From Suilimivivens sp964614185 (GTDB taxonomy: Bacteria > Bacillota > Clostridia > Lachnospirales > Lachnospiraceae), in contig CAZTKJ010000003.1 of assembly GCA_964614185.1 (NCBI GenBank), positions 68,838-132,837 of the forward strand: a stretch of 64,000 bases of DNA, read 5' to 3'. Positions 34,728 to 42,171 of the stretch are shown one piece after another (positions within the stretch are counted from its first letter, which is position 1; each line of letters begins with the position of its first letter). A program made the translations under genes and the position numbers. The notes under the pieces were generated by a model. It was not told where the DNA came from. It saw nothing but the letters and a program-made list of their open reading frames with translations, and did no database searches.

Positions 34728-35771
34728 TTACTTTCTAAGAAATCTGAAAGAGAGAAGCATCTTTTCGACCCATTCCCAAATCTTCATATCTACTCTGCCT
34801 AAAATCAGTTCTCTTCCGGCACCAATGAAAAGACACAGCGTCAAAATAACAAATACAATACCAAGCAACGCCAAAAATCCCAATACGCCGCCCGGGCTTT
34901 GGAAACCATACTCTCCTATCTTCTCCATTACAAGGGTTACCAGAGAATTATTCAAGGCAAACACAGCAAAAACATACCCTGCTGCTCTGTTAATAAAAGA
35001 GGATGTAATCTTCATCTCTTTAACCATATAAAATAAGATCACTGCCATGATAAGATTGGTAATACTGTTGTCTTTGCATAAATGATGATAGATGCCGCCA
35101 ATCTGAACCGGCAGTTCATGGGATATTCCATTTATGACCCATAAGGCAATAAAAAGAAAGCCAGCTTTTTTAGAGAGCTTTACATCCCGATACATTCTGA
35201 TATATCTGCCTATCATATAGACCATGATCATCTGTACCAGACCTTTGCCATTGTCAGGGATCAGTTCAAAATAAAAGAATGTCGGCAGTACGCTGAATAA
35301 AGTAATCATCAGCAAGAGCAGTTTTTGAAACTCCTCTTTTTTAAGATATTCAATCATTTTCTGCAGATATCCGCTAAAAAACAACAGACAGATATAGCAG
35401 GAATAAAACCAGTATTTTCTGGTAATAAACGGAAGACATGACTTTGCCAGCTGCTCTAAGAGAGCTGCACCCTGCATCTGTTCCGGCAGCATCATATAAA
35501 GCACAGCTGTTTCCAGCAGGGAATAGGTAATCATCATACATTCCATTTTTACAAACTTTCTGACAGTAAATCGAACTCCATAATATCCTGAAATCAAAAT
35601 AAAACAGGAAACCCCAATATTGCAGATGCCGTTTACAACACCATTGCAGATATTCCAAATACTTCCCGTACAGAAACGGCCAAGATACATATTGGCATGA
35701 ATCAGCACGATCATATACATTGCCACAAGACGCAAAAGCTCATGATTAGAGTTTCTGGTAATTTTTTCCAT
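34728..35771 (-). CDS. Acyltransferase-3 family membrane protein
   Basis: A 347-residue protein with about ten membrane helices. The N-terminal signature NHELLRLVAMYMIVLIHANMY includes the R and the H of the RxxA/H motif of acyltransferase-3 proteins (OafA, WecH). It likely O-acetylates a surface sugar. Its 3' end adjoins the type III module promoter; the divergent BlaI gene has its own promoter. The substrate cannot be read. Confidence 0.8.
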   Translation of the reverse strand: MEKITRNSNHELLRLVAMYMIVLIHANMYLGRFCTGSIWNICNGVVNGICNIGVSCFILISGYYGVRFTVRKFVKMECMMITYSLLETAVLYMMLPEQMQGAALLEQLAKSCLPFITRKYWFYSCYICLLFFSGYLQKMIEYLKKEEFQKLLLLMITLFSVLPTFFYFELIPDNGKGLVQMIMVYMIGRYIRMYRDVKLSKKAGFLFIALWVINGISHELPVQIGGIYHHLCKDNSITNLIMAVILFYMVKEMKITSSFINRAAGYVFAVFALNNSLVTLVMEKIGEYGFQSPGGVLGFLALLGIVFVILTLCLFIGAGRELILGRVDMKIWEWVEKMLLSFRFLRK

Positions 35772-35865
35772 AAATATTTCCTTTACCCTGTCATTTTCTA
35801 AAACCTTATCATATTTTCATTATTCCTACAATCTCTTTCCCTGAGGATTTTAAGATTCGTTATTA

Positions 35866-35923
35866 TTGACATTTCTCTCAGTTTCCTCTATGATAACTTT
35901 ATTATACTTATAAATCATTTATA
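35866..35923 (+). promoter_or_regulatory. Promoter and dyad upstream of the BlaI-like gene
   Basis: TTGACA (35866-35871), 17 bp, TATGAT (35889-35894), a strong housekeeping promoter. TATAAA-TCA-TTTATA (35909-35923) is a perfect dyad just downstream, well placed for autorepression. Confidence 0.65.
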
Positions 35924-35938
35924 TTAGAGGAAGATATC

Positions 35939-36373
35939 ATGATAATTGGATCAAACGACAAGTACCGATTAACAAACAGAGAACTGGATATTCTGAATAT
36001 CCTGTGGGAATCAGAGCGTTCTCTGGTAGCATCTGAAATCACATCCATCCGTGAAGATTTATCTATTAACACGGTGCAGGCTGTTTTAAAAAAGCTGTTG
36101 CATAAGGATTTGATTCAGATTGATGAAATTGTTTACAGCGGCACAGTATTAAGCCGCTGCTACAAACCTACGCTTACTCCGGAAGAGTTTGAGATCAAAC
36201 GTTTTACTACTTCTTACAGTAATACTTCCGGCAAGCCCTTCTCCCCTTCTAATCTTCTTGTGACATTGTTAGAAGAAGAAAAAGATTCTGCTAAAGTATT
36301 ATCCGAAATCAACAATTTGGAGAAGTATTTAGCAACCAAAAAGCAGGAGTTAAAGAAAAATACAAAGGAGTAG
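35939..36373 (+). CDS. BlaI/MecI/CopY-family repressor
   Basis: A 144-residue winged-helix repressor: YRLTNRELDILNILWESERS, the recognition helix region SINTVQAVLKKLLHKDLIQI, and a C-terminal dimerisation helix. BlaI-type proteins bind dyads as dimers and are cleaved when the partner metalloprotease senses a signal. The gene follows GAGG at 8 bp and is 4 bp upstream of the BlaR1-like gene. No beta-lactamase or penicillin-binding protein gene is close, so the regulated target is not obvious. Confidence 0.85.
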   Translation: MIIGSNDKYRLTNRELDILNILWESERSLVASEITSIREDLSINTVQAVLKKLLHKDLIQIDEIVYSGTVLSRCYKPTLTPEEFEIKRFTTSYSNTSGKPFSPSNLLVTLLEEEKDSAKVLSEINNLEKYLATKKQELKKNTKE

Positions 36374-36377
36374 ATTC

Positions 36378-37511
36378 ATGATTTTTTCGTTTTCCACCCT
36401 ACTTAGTATGTTGGTGGTTAACGCTGTTTTTGTTGGAATCCTGTATCTCTTGATAAATACCCGGTTAATCAATTACCGAAATATCAATTTCTTTTTATTA
36501 TCTACCGCTGTTGTTTTGGTAAAATTTTTGCTGCCGTATGAATTTCCTTTTACAAGATCCATTGCTATAAGCAGAGGATTGCCTGTAATTTATGATGTTT
36601 TTCATACGGCACTTTTTATGTTTCGGGGGTATTCTGTCAATTTATTTCAAATTTTCGTGTTCTTTTGGATTTCAGGCAGCGTATTCTTATCAGTGAAAAC
36701 CATAAATAAGTACAGACACACCATGGCGGATCTGGCGGTCTACAGACCGCCAAAGGATTTCCCGGCAATATCTATCCTGCAGGAAATCAATGCATCCTAC
36801 GGCCATTCCAAAACTATCAGGCTCCTTTTAACTGACCGGTCTGTTTCACCTGTTACATTCGGCATAAAAAGTCCTACCATTATTGCTCTAGACATGTCTT
36901 TTTCTGATAAAGAATGGTACTACATATTAAGGCATGAAACAGCCCACTATTACAGCCATCATCTCTACTACAAGCTGCTGTGCGAAGTGCTCCGGATCAT
37001 ATACTTTTGGAACCCGCTGACCAAACTGCTGATTCACCAAATCAACAGGATCCTGGAAATCAGCATTGATTCCAAAGTCACCGCACAATTGACGGAAATG
37101 GAGAAAATTGAATATTCGGAATGCCTGCTTAAAGTTGCCAGGCAGCGAGAAACCTCCCGGAACGGACCGGTATATATGGCTCCTTTCATTTCCGGTATGT
37201 CTCTTTCCATCAAGCAAAGAGTTCATCTGATCATAGAAAGTCCCAAAAAGGCAGAGAGATTTTCTCCCAAGATCATCTTCTCCTGTTTTGTTATGACGGC
37301 GCTGACAGTATTCTCCCTGTTCTTTGTATTTGAAGCATATAGAATCTGTCCTGGAAATGAACAAGGAACCTACAATATACGTGAAAACACCACTTATTTT
37401 GTTATTAACACAGACGGAACTTATGACTTATACCGTGATTCTAAATATATAACTACTGTTACAGAAGTCTGGGATGAACGGATTCCCATCTATGAAACAC
37501 TTCCCAATTAA
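36378..37511 (+). CDS. BlaR1/MecR1-like M56 family metallopeptidase
   Basis: A 377-residue membrane protease with helices in the first 110 residues, an inside zinc-peptidase domain with RHETAHYYSHH (HExxH, H186/E187/H190), and a further helix near residue 310. Only about 45 residues follow this last helix, ending YRDSKYITTVTEVWDERIPIY, far too short for the penicillin-binding sensor domain of BlaR1. It must therefore sense something else, or through its membrane part. It should cleave the BlaI partner encoded just upstream. Confidence 0.82.
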   Translation: MIFSFSTLLSMLVVNAVFVGILYLLINTRLINYRNINFFLLSTAVVLVKFLLPYEFPFTRSIAISRGLPVIYDVFHTALFMFRGYSVNLFQIFVFFWISGSVFLSVKTINKYRHTMADLAVYRPPKDFPAISILQEINASYGHSKTIRLLLTDRSVSPVTFGIKSPTIIALDMSFSDKEWYYILRHETAHYYSHHLYYKLLCEVLRIIYFWNPLTKLLIHQINRILEISIDSKVTAQLTEMEKIEYSECLLKVARQRETSRNGPVYMAPFISGMSLSIKQRVHLIIESPKKAERFSPKIIFSCFVMTALTVFSLFFVFEAYRICPGNEQGTYNIRENTTYFVINTDGTYDLYRDSKYITTVTEVWDERIPIYETLPN

Positions 37512-37628
37512 TCCAGTCGGATTATTGTTCTCCAAAACTATAACTATTTAAATACTTTATTTCCAAAATATGACAAATTTCGTCTTTTTTATTATTTTTT
37601 TCTTTTATTTATATTTCTTCTCCATTCA

Positions 37629-37657
37629 TTGACAATGTTTTCCATTTACTGTAAAAT
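37629..37657 (+). promoter_or_regulatory. Promoter of the small secreted protein, with dyad
   Basis: TTGACA (37629-37634), 17 bp, TAAAAT (37652-37657). TTTAC-T-GTAAA (37645-37655) is a dyad overlapping the -10 box and could be bound by the BlaI-like repressor encoded upstream. Confidence 0.6.
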
Positions 37658-37716
37658 TTACTGATAGAATATATTTTTCCTAATCTCATTAATATTATAT
37701 TTTTAGGAGGATACAG

Positions 37717-37983
37717 ATGAAAAAAATGTTACTACTGAAAAAGGCAGTTTTTAGAGCAGCTGTCGTATCTGCTTTATCGTTCTTTTTGTTATCCACTCCT
37801 GTCTATGGAGCAGAAGTGGAAGCTCCCGAAACTCCTCAAACAGAAGATTCCAATGAAGGAATCTCCCTTCTTTCTGACATTATAGACTGGCGCTATAAGA
37901 CCGTAGGAGGCAGACTCTACAGACGCCTGTATAACTACACCAAAGACAGATGGGAAGATGAATATTGGACTGAGTGCGTATAG
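37717..37983 (+). CDS. Small secreted protein (DUF6147-like)
   Basis: An 88-residue protein with a clear signal peptide (KKAVFRAAVVSALSFFLLST, likely cut after VYGA near residue 32) and a mature part of about 56 residues with an acidic Pro/Glu stretch and then SDIIDWRYKTVGGRLYRRLY. From memory this end resembles DUF6147 proteins of Lachnospiraceae. AGGAGG precedes the ATG. It lies 200 bp after the BlaR1-like gene and may be controlled by it. Function is not known. Confidence 0.65.
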   Translation: MKKMLLLKKAVFRAAVVSALSFFLLSTPVYGAEVEAPETPQTEDSNEGISLLSDIIDWRYKTVGGRLYRRLYNYTKDRWEDEYWTECV

Positions 37984-37994
37984 TTTTACTAAAG

Positions 37995-38028
37995 AAAAGA
38001 GGCCGTCACAGCTGTGATGGTCTCTTTT
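37995..38028. terminator. Terminator after the small secreted protein
   Basis: AAAAGAGGCCGTCACAG / CTGTGATGGTCTCTTTT, a long stem with G-U-type mismatches, between two convergent genes. Confidence 0.75.
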
Positions 38029-38031
38029 AGT

Positions 38032-38484
38032 CTACTGCTTATGCACATACATTCTTGTCATGTCCGGTTCTCCCTCTCCCTGAACCATACACAGGAATTC
38101 CCATCCGTACCTTTCGTAAAAAGAAGTATGATCCGTAACAAGATATAATGTATGGATTCCTGATTCTTCCATATCTTTGCATACATACTGAAGCAATTCT
38201 CCTGCAATGCCTCTGCACCGACAGTTTTCTTCCACATATACGGCACACACGTTAGGAGTCAAATCCTTACGGTCATGAAAATCATTTTCAATAACACCCA
38301 GACCTCCTATGATAGCTTCATTTTCTACTGCAACGTACCATTGAGGTATGACCTTCTCTCCCTTCAGGCATTCCCCAATGCTCTCCTGATATGCTTCCAG
38401 CGGAATGCCCCATTTTTCATGAAACCATGCTGCTGCCTTTTGGGATATTTCAGCATGTTCTCTGATTTTTATTATTTGTATCAT
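38032..38484 (-). CDS. GNAT family N-acetyltransferase
   Basis: A 150-residue GNAT protein: the acetyl-CoA strand and loop VCAVYVEENCRCRGIAGELL (RCRGIA being the phosphate loop), then DMEESGIHTLYLVTDHTSFY and YERYGWEFL, the usual C-terminal strand. The start at 38484 (MIQIIKIREHAE) follows AAAGGAATAAAATC. Single-gene unit. Substrate unknown. Confidence 0.85.
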   Translation of the reverse strand: MIQIIKIREHAEISQKAAAWFHEKWGIPLEAYQESIGECLKGEKVIPQWYVAVENEAIIGGLGVIENDFHDRKDLTPNVCAVYVEENCRCRGIAGELLQYVCKDMEESGIHTLYLVTDHTSFYERYGWEFLCMVQGEGEPDMTRMYVHKQ

Positions 38485-38553
38485 GATTTTATTCCTTTCT
38501 TTTAGGCGCAAAATAATATATAATAATGTGATAACTCATGGGAGGTATATTCA

Positions 38554-38715
38554 ATGGAAATTCTTTTTTTTGCCCTTATGATCGGTATTGCATTGGCAGC
38601 TTCAATCTGCAGCGGAAGCAGTAAAAAACGAGGCTGCGGCGGTGGATGCGCCACCTGTGGAAACCGGAAGACCTGCCATCGGAAGCGCGAGGAACAAGGG
38701 GAAGAAAATAAATAA
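38554..38715 (+). CDS. Small Cys-rich membrane peptide (FeoB-associated type)
   Basis: A 53-residue peptide with one N-terminal membrane helix (EILFFALMIGIALAASICSG) and a short cytosolic tail rich in Cys and Lys (KKRGCGGGCATCGNRKTCHR). This is the layout of the small FeoB-associated Cys-rich proteins, although no feoB is in the window. GGGAGG lies 8 bp upstream of the ATG, a strong ribosome site. A metal-binding or redox role is a guess. Confidence 0.6.
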   Translation: MEILFFALMIGIALAASICSGSSKKRGCGGGCATCGNRKTCHRKREEQGEENK

Positions 38716-38732
38716 CTATTTTTCTGTATGAT

Positions 38733-39170
38733 TTATCTTTTGTCGGTCAAATTGCTTTCCGCTCTTTTCTCTGCTTCTTCTATCAGCTTCGGCTGTATTT
38801 CAGGATAGGTCCACTTCTCCGGAGATCCGTCCCTGATCACAATTTTTTCTATCTCACTATGCAGCTCCGGTTCAAATGCATTAATCTCTGCACGATACAA
38901 CATTCCAAAAGATTCTTCACTATCCGAATCTGCCACAACGGAATAGACGCAAATCGGCTCAATTTCAAAGCTGACAGCACCTGTCTCCTCATACAGCTCT
39001 CTTTTTGCCGTAGTCAAAATAGATTCACCCGGTTCTCTATGCCCGCCGGGAACTTCCAGGGTATCTCTCTCTTTATGCTTGCAGAATACATATTGTCCCT
39101 CTGTTTTGGCAATTATAACTGCAAATTTCAATAATTTATCCTCAACTGCTTCATAGAAATTTACTTTCAT
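38733..39170 (-). CDS. NUDIX hydrolase
   Basis: A 145-residue enzyme with the canonical NUDIX box GGHREPGESILTTAKRELYE then ETG, so the metal-binding RExxEE set is complete. It hydrolyses a nucleoside diphosphate linked to some other group; the family does not tell which. The start at 39170 follows AAAGG, and upstream in-frame codons are unsupported. It is cytosolic and monocistronic. Confidence 0.88.
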   Translation of the reverse strand: MKVNFYEAVEDKLLKFAVIIAKTEGQYVFCKHKERDTLEVPGGHREPGESILTTAKRELYEETGAVSFEIEPICVYSVVADSDSEESFGMLYRAEINAFEPELHSEIEKIVIRDGSPEKWTYPEIQPKLIEEAEKRAESNLTDKR

Positions 39171-39241
39171 ATTGAACCTTTCTGTAATTTCTCTGTCAAA
39201 GTCTGTTATCTTTTTATGGCAAATATTTCTTGCAGATGTAT

Positions 39242-39266
39242 TGTAACATGAAGAAATGTAACATGA
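39242..39266. repeat. Two direct repeats TGTAACATGA, 15-bp period
   Basis: TGTAACATGA occurs at 39242-39251 and 39257-39266, in the gap between the NUDIX gene and the type II module. It could be a pair of regulator sites. No function is shown. Confidence 0.5.
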
Positions 39267-39333
39267 CAATGCATTGCTTTTGCTTGTAGCCGTGATTTCC
39301 CGGATATGGAAAAGTAACTAAATATTTTAATTC

Positions 39334-39362
39334 TTGACAGGCAGAAAAGGATTACATAAAAT
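39334..39362 (+). promoter_or_regulatory. Promoter of the type II toxin-antitoxin module
   Basis: TTGACA (39334-39339), 17 bp, TAAAAT (39357-39362), 67 bp before the antitoxin start. Confidence 0.7.
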
Positions 39363-39428
39363 AATCTCAGATACCAAGAAACCAGGAATATTTTTTCTTT
39401 GATTTTCATATAATAAGGAGAGCATAAA

Positions 39429-39809
39429 ATGTCGTCAATAACGATGAAGGATCGTGTTCCTATGGAAATAAAAAAAGTAAGTATTTCTGCCAAACGGCAG
39501 ATAACAATTCCACAAAGATTTTTTACTATGCTGGGATTTGACACGGAAGCAGAATGTATGGTACGGGGAAACGAATTAATCATTCGTCCCGCCAAAACAA
39601 ATACTGGGGGAGAATTTGCAGAACAGATATTGGCAGATTTGATTGCGCAAGGGTACAGCGGAAATGATCTTCTTGAGCATTTTAAGAAAGCACAGAAAGA
39701 AGTCCCTCAAGCTGTAAATGCAATGCTGACAGAAGCAAAACAAGCGGCTGCTTCAGAGGCTGAATATATTTCCTATGAGGATGTTTTCAATCAGGAGGCA
39801 AAAGAATGA
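39429..39809 (+). CDS. AbrB-type antitoxin
   Basis: A 126-residue protein. The N-terminal swapped-hairpin segment KVSISAKRQITIPQRFFTML with ELIIRPA is a typical SpoVT/AbrB DNA-binding domain; the C-terminal part (DLLEHFKKAQKEVPQAVNAM) would wrap the toxin. GGAG is 8 bp from the ATG. The gene overlaps the toxin by 4 bp (ATGA), the usual order in type II modules with autorepression. Confidence 0.85.
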   Translation: MSSITMKDRVPMEIKKVSISAKRQITIPQRFFTMLGFDTEAECMVRGNELIIRPAKTNTGGEFAEQILADLIAQGYSGNDLLEHFKKAQKEVPQAVNAMLTEAKQAAASEAEYISYEDVFNQEAKE

Positions 39810-40102
39810 CAGAGGTACGTTTTCTTCCACCTGCAGCCAAATTCATAAAAAAGTTGAAAGACAAAAAATTAAAAATGCTGTATCAGGAAGCAATTGATAA
39901 AATTTGTAAAGATCATACCATCGGCACCATTAAAACAGGTGATTTATCCGATATATATGGATATGATATTTACTATAATAAAACAAATTATGAACTGGCA
40001 TATATCGTAGAGCATCTGGACGATAAGATTATCGTTGTAATCATGGCCGGAACCAGAGAAAATTTTTATGACCAGCTAAAACAATACATAAAGACCGTGT
40101 AA
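39806..40102 (+). CDS. RelE/ParE-superfamily toxin
   Basis: A 98-residue basic protein: VRFLPPAAKFIKKLKDKKLK, GDLSDIYGYDIYYNKTNYEL, then IIVVIMAGTRENFYDQL. Length and order match the RelE/ParE fold, either an mRNA interferase or gyrase inhibitor. Catalytic residues cannot be assigned by eye. It is expressed from the antitoxin promoter. Confidence 0.82.
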   Translation: MTEVRFLPPAAKFIKKLKDKKLKMLYQEAIDKICKDHTIGTIKTGDLSDIYGYDIYYNKTNYELAYIVEHLDDKIIVVIMAGTRENFYDQLKQYIKTV

Positions 40103-40119
40103 TTCACGGCCTCCTGCTT

Positions 40120-40755
40120 TTAAAGAATCTTTTTAACCGGATGTCTGATGACTGTTTTCAGCCTTTCAGGAGCCACCCGTCTTGCATCGCTCATATAAAT
40201 CTCATGGTGGAATCTCTGCTCTGTAATATCCAGCTCATAACCCTCGGCAATCATATAATCATGCATCTTTTCAATCGTTTCAGGTTCCTTATCATAAGGG
40301 CCGATATGCATACACTGGACACATAATCCTTCCTCATAGGTCAGCCATTCTACCTTGGAAAAATCCTTTTCCTTTTTCCTGGAAGCTTCCTCTATGGCCC
40401 ATTCAAAATCCTTCTTCGTCACAAAATCCGGCAGCCTGATGATAGAAATAAAGTGAAAATCCTCTTTGCGGGTATAATCAATTCCTTTTATATTATCCTG
40501 CCACCAAAATCCCTCCAACGGCGGAACTACATAGTCAAAATAACCTTCTATCTGATGGTTTCCCTTCTTACTCATTTTAATGGTAAATGCAATTGCATAA
40601 AGCAGTCCGATGGATTCTTTATATTCGCTGCCTTCTATATTAGGATTTCCCTTTCCTCTTACTGCAATATAATTCATAGCAGGAACTTCTACGATAGCCG
40701 GACGATTCTTCGGCATATAAAATTCTTTGTATTCCTTTTTGTAGTCAAATGCCAT
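40120..40755 (-). CDS. GyrI-like small-molecule-binding domain protein
   Basis: A 211-residue protein: VEVPAMNYIAVRGKGNPNIE at the start and MHIGPYDKEPETIEKMHDY later are hallmarks of the GyrI/SOUL-like fold, where the duplicated beta-alpha unit binds a hydrophobic cation. HHEIYMSDARRVAPERLKTV ends the protein. No DNA-binding domain is fused. Possible role in drug or metabolite binding; single gene. Confidence 0.82.
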   Translation of the reverse strand: MAFDYKKEYKEFYMPKNRPAIVEVPAMNYIAVRGKGNPNIEGSEYKESIGLLYAIAFTIKMSKKGNHQIEGYFDYVVPPLEGFWWQDNIKGIDYTRKEDFHFISIIRLPDFVTKKDFEWAIEEASRKKEKDFSKVEWLTYEEGLCVQCMHIGPYDKEPETIEKMHDYMIAEGYELDITEQRFHHEIYMSDARRVAPERLKTVIRHPVKKIL

Positions 40756-40775
40756 TTTCTTTTCACTCCTTATGT

Positions 40776-41252
40776 TTAAATTCTTTTGCTTTCTTTACTG
40801 TGCTGGATATGTATACCAATATGTCCTATCCCCAAAATTACCGTTACGATAAGCATCCATACAACTTTGCCATATATACCCAGCAGAAAAAAAGCAATTA
40901 CAGGCAATGTTGCTCCTGCCAGTGGTATTTTACAAAAACTGCTGTAAAAGTCCGTCAGTTTCCGCTCACTTCTAAAATAGCGAACCCACCATAATTCATA
41001 CATGATCATTAATATGCAGGCTGCAATCAGCCACCAGGACCATGCAGACCATTGATGCAAGTTAAAATCAGAAAACAGTACTGCACAACAGCATGTTAAA
41101 GCTTCTCCTATTCTCTCCAAAAGCTGCAAGATCTTATTTTCATTTGCTGCCGTATATCCTTCCGGCATCTTTCGTGTCCATAATAGATTAGGGACAAACA
41201 ACATTATTAAAAAGATAACCCCAATATATGAAAATCCTATATGCCCTGTCAT
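40776..41252 (-). CDS. Membrane protein of unknown function
   Basis: A 158-residue protein with four or five helices, beginning MTGHIGFSYIGVIFLIMLFV and ending GIGHIGIHIQHSKESKRI. LLWTRKMPEGYTAANENKIL forms a short polar loop. It starts 4 bp after the stop of the cyclase-like gene, so both are cotranscribed. I do not recognise a family with confidence. Confidence 0.6.
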   Translation of the reverse strand: MTGHIGFSYIGVIFLIMLFVPNLLWTRKMPEGYTAANENKILQLLERIGEALTCCCAVLFSDFNLHQWSAWSWWLIAACILMIMYELWWVRYFRSERKLTDFYSSFCKIPLAGATLPVIAFFLLGIYGKVVWMLIVTVILGIGHIGIHIQHSKESKRI

Positions 41253-41256
41253 ATAT

Positions 41257-41853
41257 TCACTCCTCCTTAATCAGCACTGCTCTGCAGGGAGCGCCATCCA
41301 TACCGCCAAGATTGATTGGCGCTGCATTCAGGAAATATGTCCCTTCCGTCACTTCGCCTAATCGTATTCCCTCCAAAAGCACGATCTCTGCGCCTAACAG
41401 TTCAAGATGTACCTGCATGGGTGCATTTTCCGGTCCCACTGTCTGGGATTCATTTCCAAGAAGTAATATTCGGGCATCCGCAAATACTTTAGCTGCTTCC
41501 TCTGAAACCACAGCCTCTCCTTTTATCAGGATTCTTCTTGCTGACTGACTGTCTGCTTTTTGTGCTTTTTCAAGAATTGCAGCCGCATCATCTGCTGTGA
41601 CAATTCCATTATGCTCTGCTACATATGCCGGTCCTATGAATTTCTCTAAGTCTATTTCATTTATGGTTTTGCCCTTCTCGTAAAAATGGTATGGAGCATC
41701 TACATGGGTTCCATTATGAGCACACATGCTGAATGCTGACAGATTACAAAAACTGCCCTCTTCTATCTTCAACAAAATTTTCCTTTCAGGGGCAGGGTCA
41801 CCGGGAAATACCTTACATCTGAAAACTTCCTGGGAAATATCGTATATCTTCAT
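41257..41853 (-). CDS. Cyclase-family metal-dependent hydrolase (kynurenine formamidase-like)
   Basis: A 198-residue enzyme with the family signature MCAHNGTHVDAPYHFY (HxGTHxDxPxH-like metal ligands) after MKIYDISQEVFRCKVFPGDP. Members include arylformamidases and isatin hydrolases. A second signature, EGIRLGEVTEGTYFLNAAPI, follows near the end. No tryptophan genes are close by, so the substrate is unknown. Cotranscribed with the membrane protein downstream. Confidence 0.82.
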   Translation of the reverse strand: MKIYDISQEVFRCKVFPGDPAPERKILLKIEEGSFCNLSAFSMCAHNGTHVDAPYHFYEKGKTINEIDLEKFIGPAYVAEHNGIVTADDAAAILEKAQKADSQSARRILIKGEAVVSEEAAKVFADARILLLGNESQTVGPENAPMQVHLELLGAEIVLLEGIRLGEVTEGTYFLNAAPINLGGMDGAPCRAVLIKEE

Positions 41854-42171
41854 TGTATCTCTCCTGTTCTGTCAAATAATACCTTATCACAGTTTCACCG
41901 GCTGTTTTACTTCCCGGCTCACTTTCTAAAGTTAACTGACTATCTTTACTATACCTAAATTTTCCTGTCACTACAAGTCTGCCACTAAGTCATTTTATCA
42001 AAAAAAAAATAAAATTTTACTCCAATAAAGTAATTTTGTGCTATAATAGATACATATTATAATTTTCAGAATCTTTCGCCGAACCACTTTTATATGAATC
42101 CTTCATCGTAAGATAAACAAAAATTACCTCAGGCAGGAGAAAAGACGCTGAAATCGAAAGGAAAATGGAAT
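41854..42171. other. Intergenic region between cyclase and chemoreceptor genes
   Basis: About 318 bp without a supported gene. It holds a poly-A run at 42001-42009 and a TATAAT at 42042-42047 that may be the -10 box for the chemoreceptor; no -35 consensus or sigma-28 type motif is convincing. The AAAGGAAAATGG ribosome site of the chemoreceptor closes the region. Confidence 0.45.

Noticed and set aside
40093..40108. Short palindrome ACCGTG-TAATT-CACGGC after the RelE-like gene as terminator
   Set aside because: The stem is short and overlaps the stop codon; no clear U tract directly follows, so support is weak.
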